Positions 45,080-45,138 of a DNA stretch of 45,138 nucleotides are shown here, one piece after another. Positions within the stretch are counted from its first letter, which is position 1, and each line of letters starts with the position of its first letter. The DNA lies in assembly GCA_016744535.1 (NCBI GenBank), contig JADGEE010000012.1, positions 1 to 45,138 on the forward strand, given 5' to 3'. The DNA comes from Campylobacteraceae bacterium (GTDB lineage Bacteria > Campylobacterota > Campylobacteria > Campylobacterales > BB28). The notes under the pieces were generated by a model. It made no database searches and had not been told where the DNA came from. It worked only from the letters and a program-made list of their open reading frames with translations. The translations under genes and the position numbers were made by a program.

Positions 45080-45131
45080 ATTATATCATATTAAAAAAAA
45101 CATTGACAAAATGCTGCATATATGATACAAT
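45080..45131. promoter_or_regulatory. Back-to-back promoters with a shared -35 and flanking inverted repeat
   Basis: Rightward: TTGACA (45103-45108), 17 bases, TACAAT (45126-45131). Leftward: TTGTCA (complement of 45104-45109), 18 bases, TATAAT (complement of 45080-45085). The two -35 boxes overlap. TATCATAT (45084-45091) and ATATGATA (45120-45127) are exact reverse complements that overlap both -10 boxes, as an operator for a repressor would. The rightward gene starts beyond the window. Confidence 0.65.
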
Positions 45132-45138
45132 TTTTTAT

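Noticed and set aside
1-45138. tRNA, rRNA, CRISPR array or transposase
   Set aside because: None of the expected signatures were seen by eye on either strand.

Overview
The window is very AT-rich, densely packed DNA from a Campylobacterota (epsilonproteobacterial) genome. The best evidence is a complete hydABCDE-type [NiFe] uptake hydrogenase operon whose HydE is the HypF-related form known from Wolinella, Campylobacter and Helicobacter. The AT-biased codon use, the dense overlapping operons and the NarK / PP2C-kinase / nitrite reductase arrangement agree. An Arcobacteraceae-like organism is plausible, but the genus cannot be fixed from the sequence alone. No rRNA, tRNA, CRISPR array or complete insertion sequence was seen, and no gene-free stretch exceeds about 190 bases.

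Layout. 43-12236 is entirely on the minus strand. Read in transcription order it holds: a NarK-type nitrate/nitrite transporter with a PP2C phosphatase-Ser/Thr kinase fusion; a REC-HD-GYP-GGDEF response regulator; dnaA; two GT4 glycosyltransferases flanking a polysaccharide deacetylase; a PD-(D/E)XK-like nuclease gene; a C5 DNA methyltransferase; a toxin-antitoxin pair; and a chimeric ELM1/MORN gene. The last 2 kb (about 430-1850) look decayed. The methyltransferase reads into the remains of an Eco47II-type restriction enzyme that has lost its catalytic core, the YafQ-like toxin lacks about ten C-terminal residues, and the ELM1 protein is cut and joined to MORN repeats.

12386-19129 (plus) holds a siroheme nitrite/sulfite reductase divergent from narK, a UvrD-type helicase, murA, lolA, a small Cys-repeat exported protein and a DMT exporter. 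19189-23009 is a patchwork of short units: a BaiN-like flavoprotein, an ABM-domain protein, two small unknowns (one ribbon-helix-helix), and a LysR regulator divergent from a DJ-1/PfpI protein. 23093-29580 (minus) is the hydrogenase operon hydA-B-C-D-E followed by a NicO-like nickel permease. Next come a DASS symporter with a cupin gene (minus) and a DTW-domain protein (plus).

32126-43547 (plus) holds a DAHP synthase and then a possible sensory unit: TonB-dependent receptor, YfiR-like periplasmic protein and membrane histidine kinase. lpxB and kdsA (lipid A and KDO synthesis) follow, then a Cys-rich single-domain response regulator, a phosphopantetheinyl transferase overlapping an FBH1-like helicase, and a TetR regulator with an AhpD-like gene whose promoter carries clear TetR-type operators. 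The right end (minus) has an RlmI-like rRNA methyltransferase and a small DUF6471 HTH protein. That gene is divergent from a strong promoter pointing out of the window.

Most interesting signals: the cluster of deletions in the R-M/TA region, the receptor-YfiR-kinase unit with its palindromic leader, dnaA cotranscribed with a c-di-GMP-type regulator and apart from dnaN, the Cys-repeat protein behind lolA, and the back-to-back promoters with a shared operator at the right edge.
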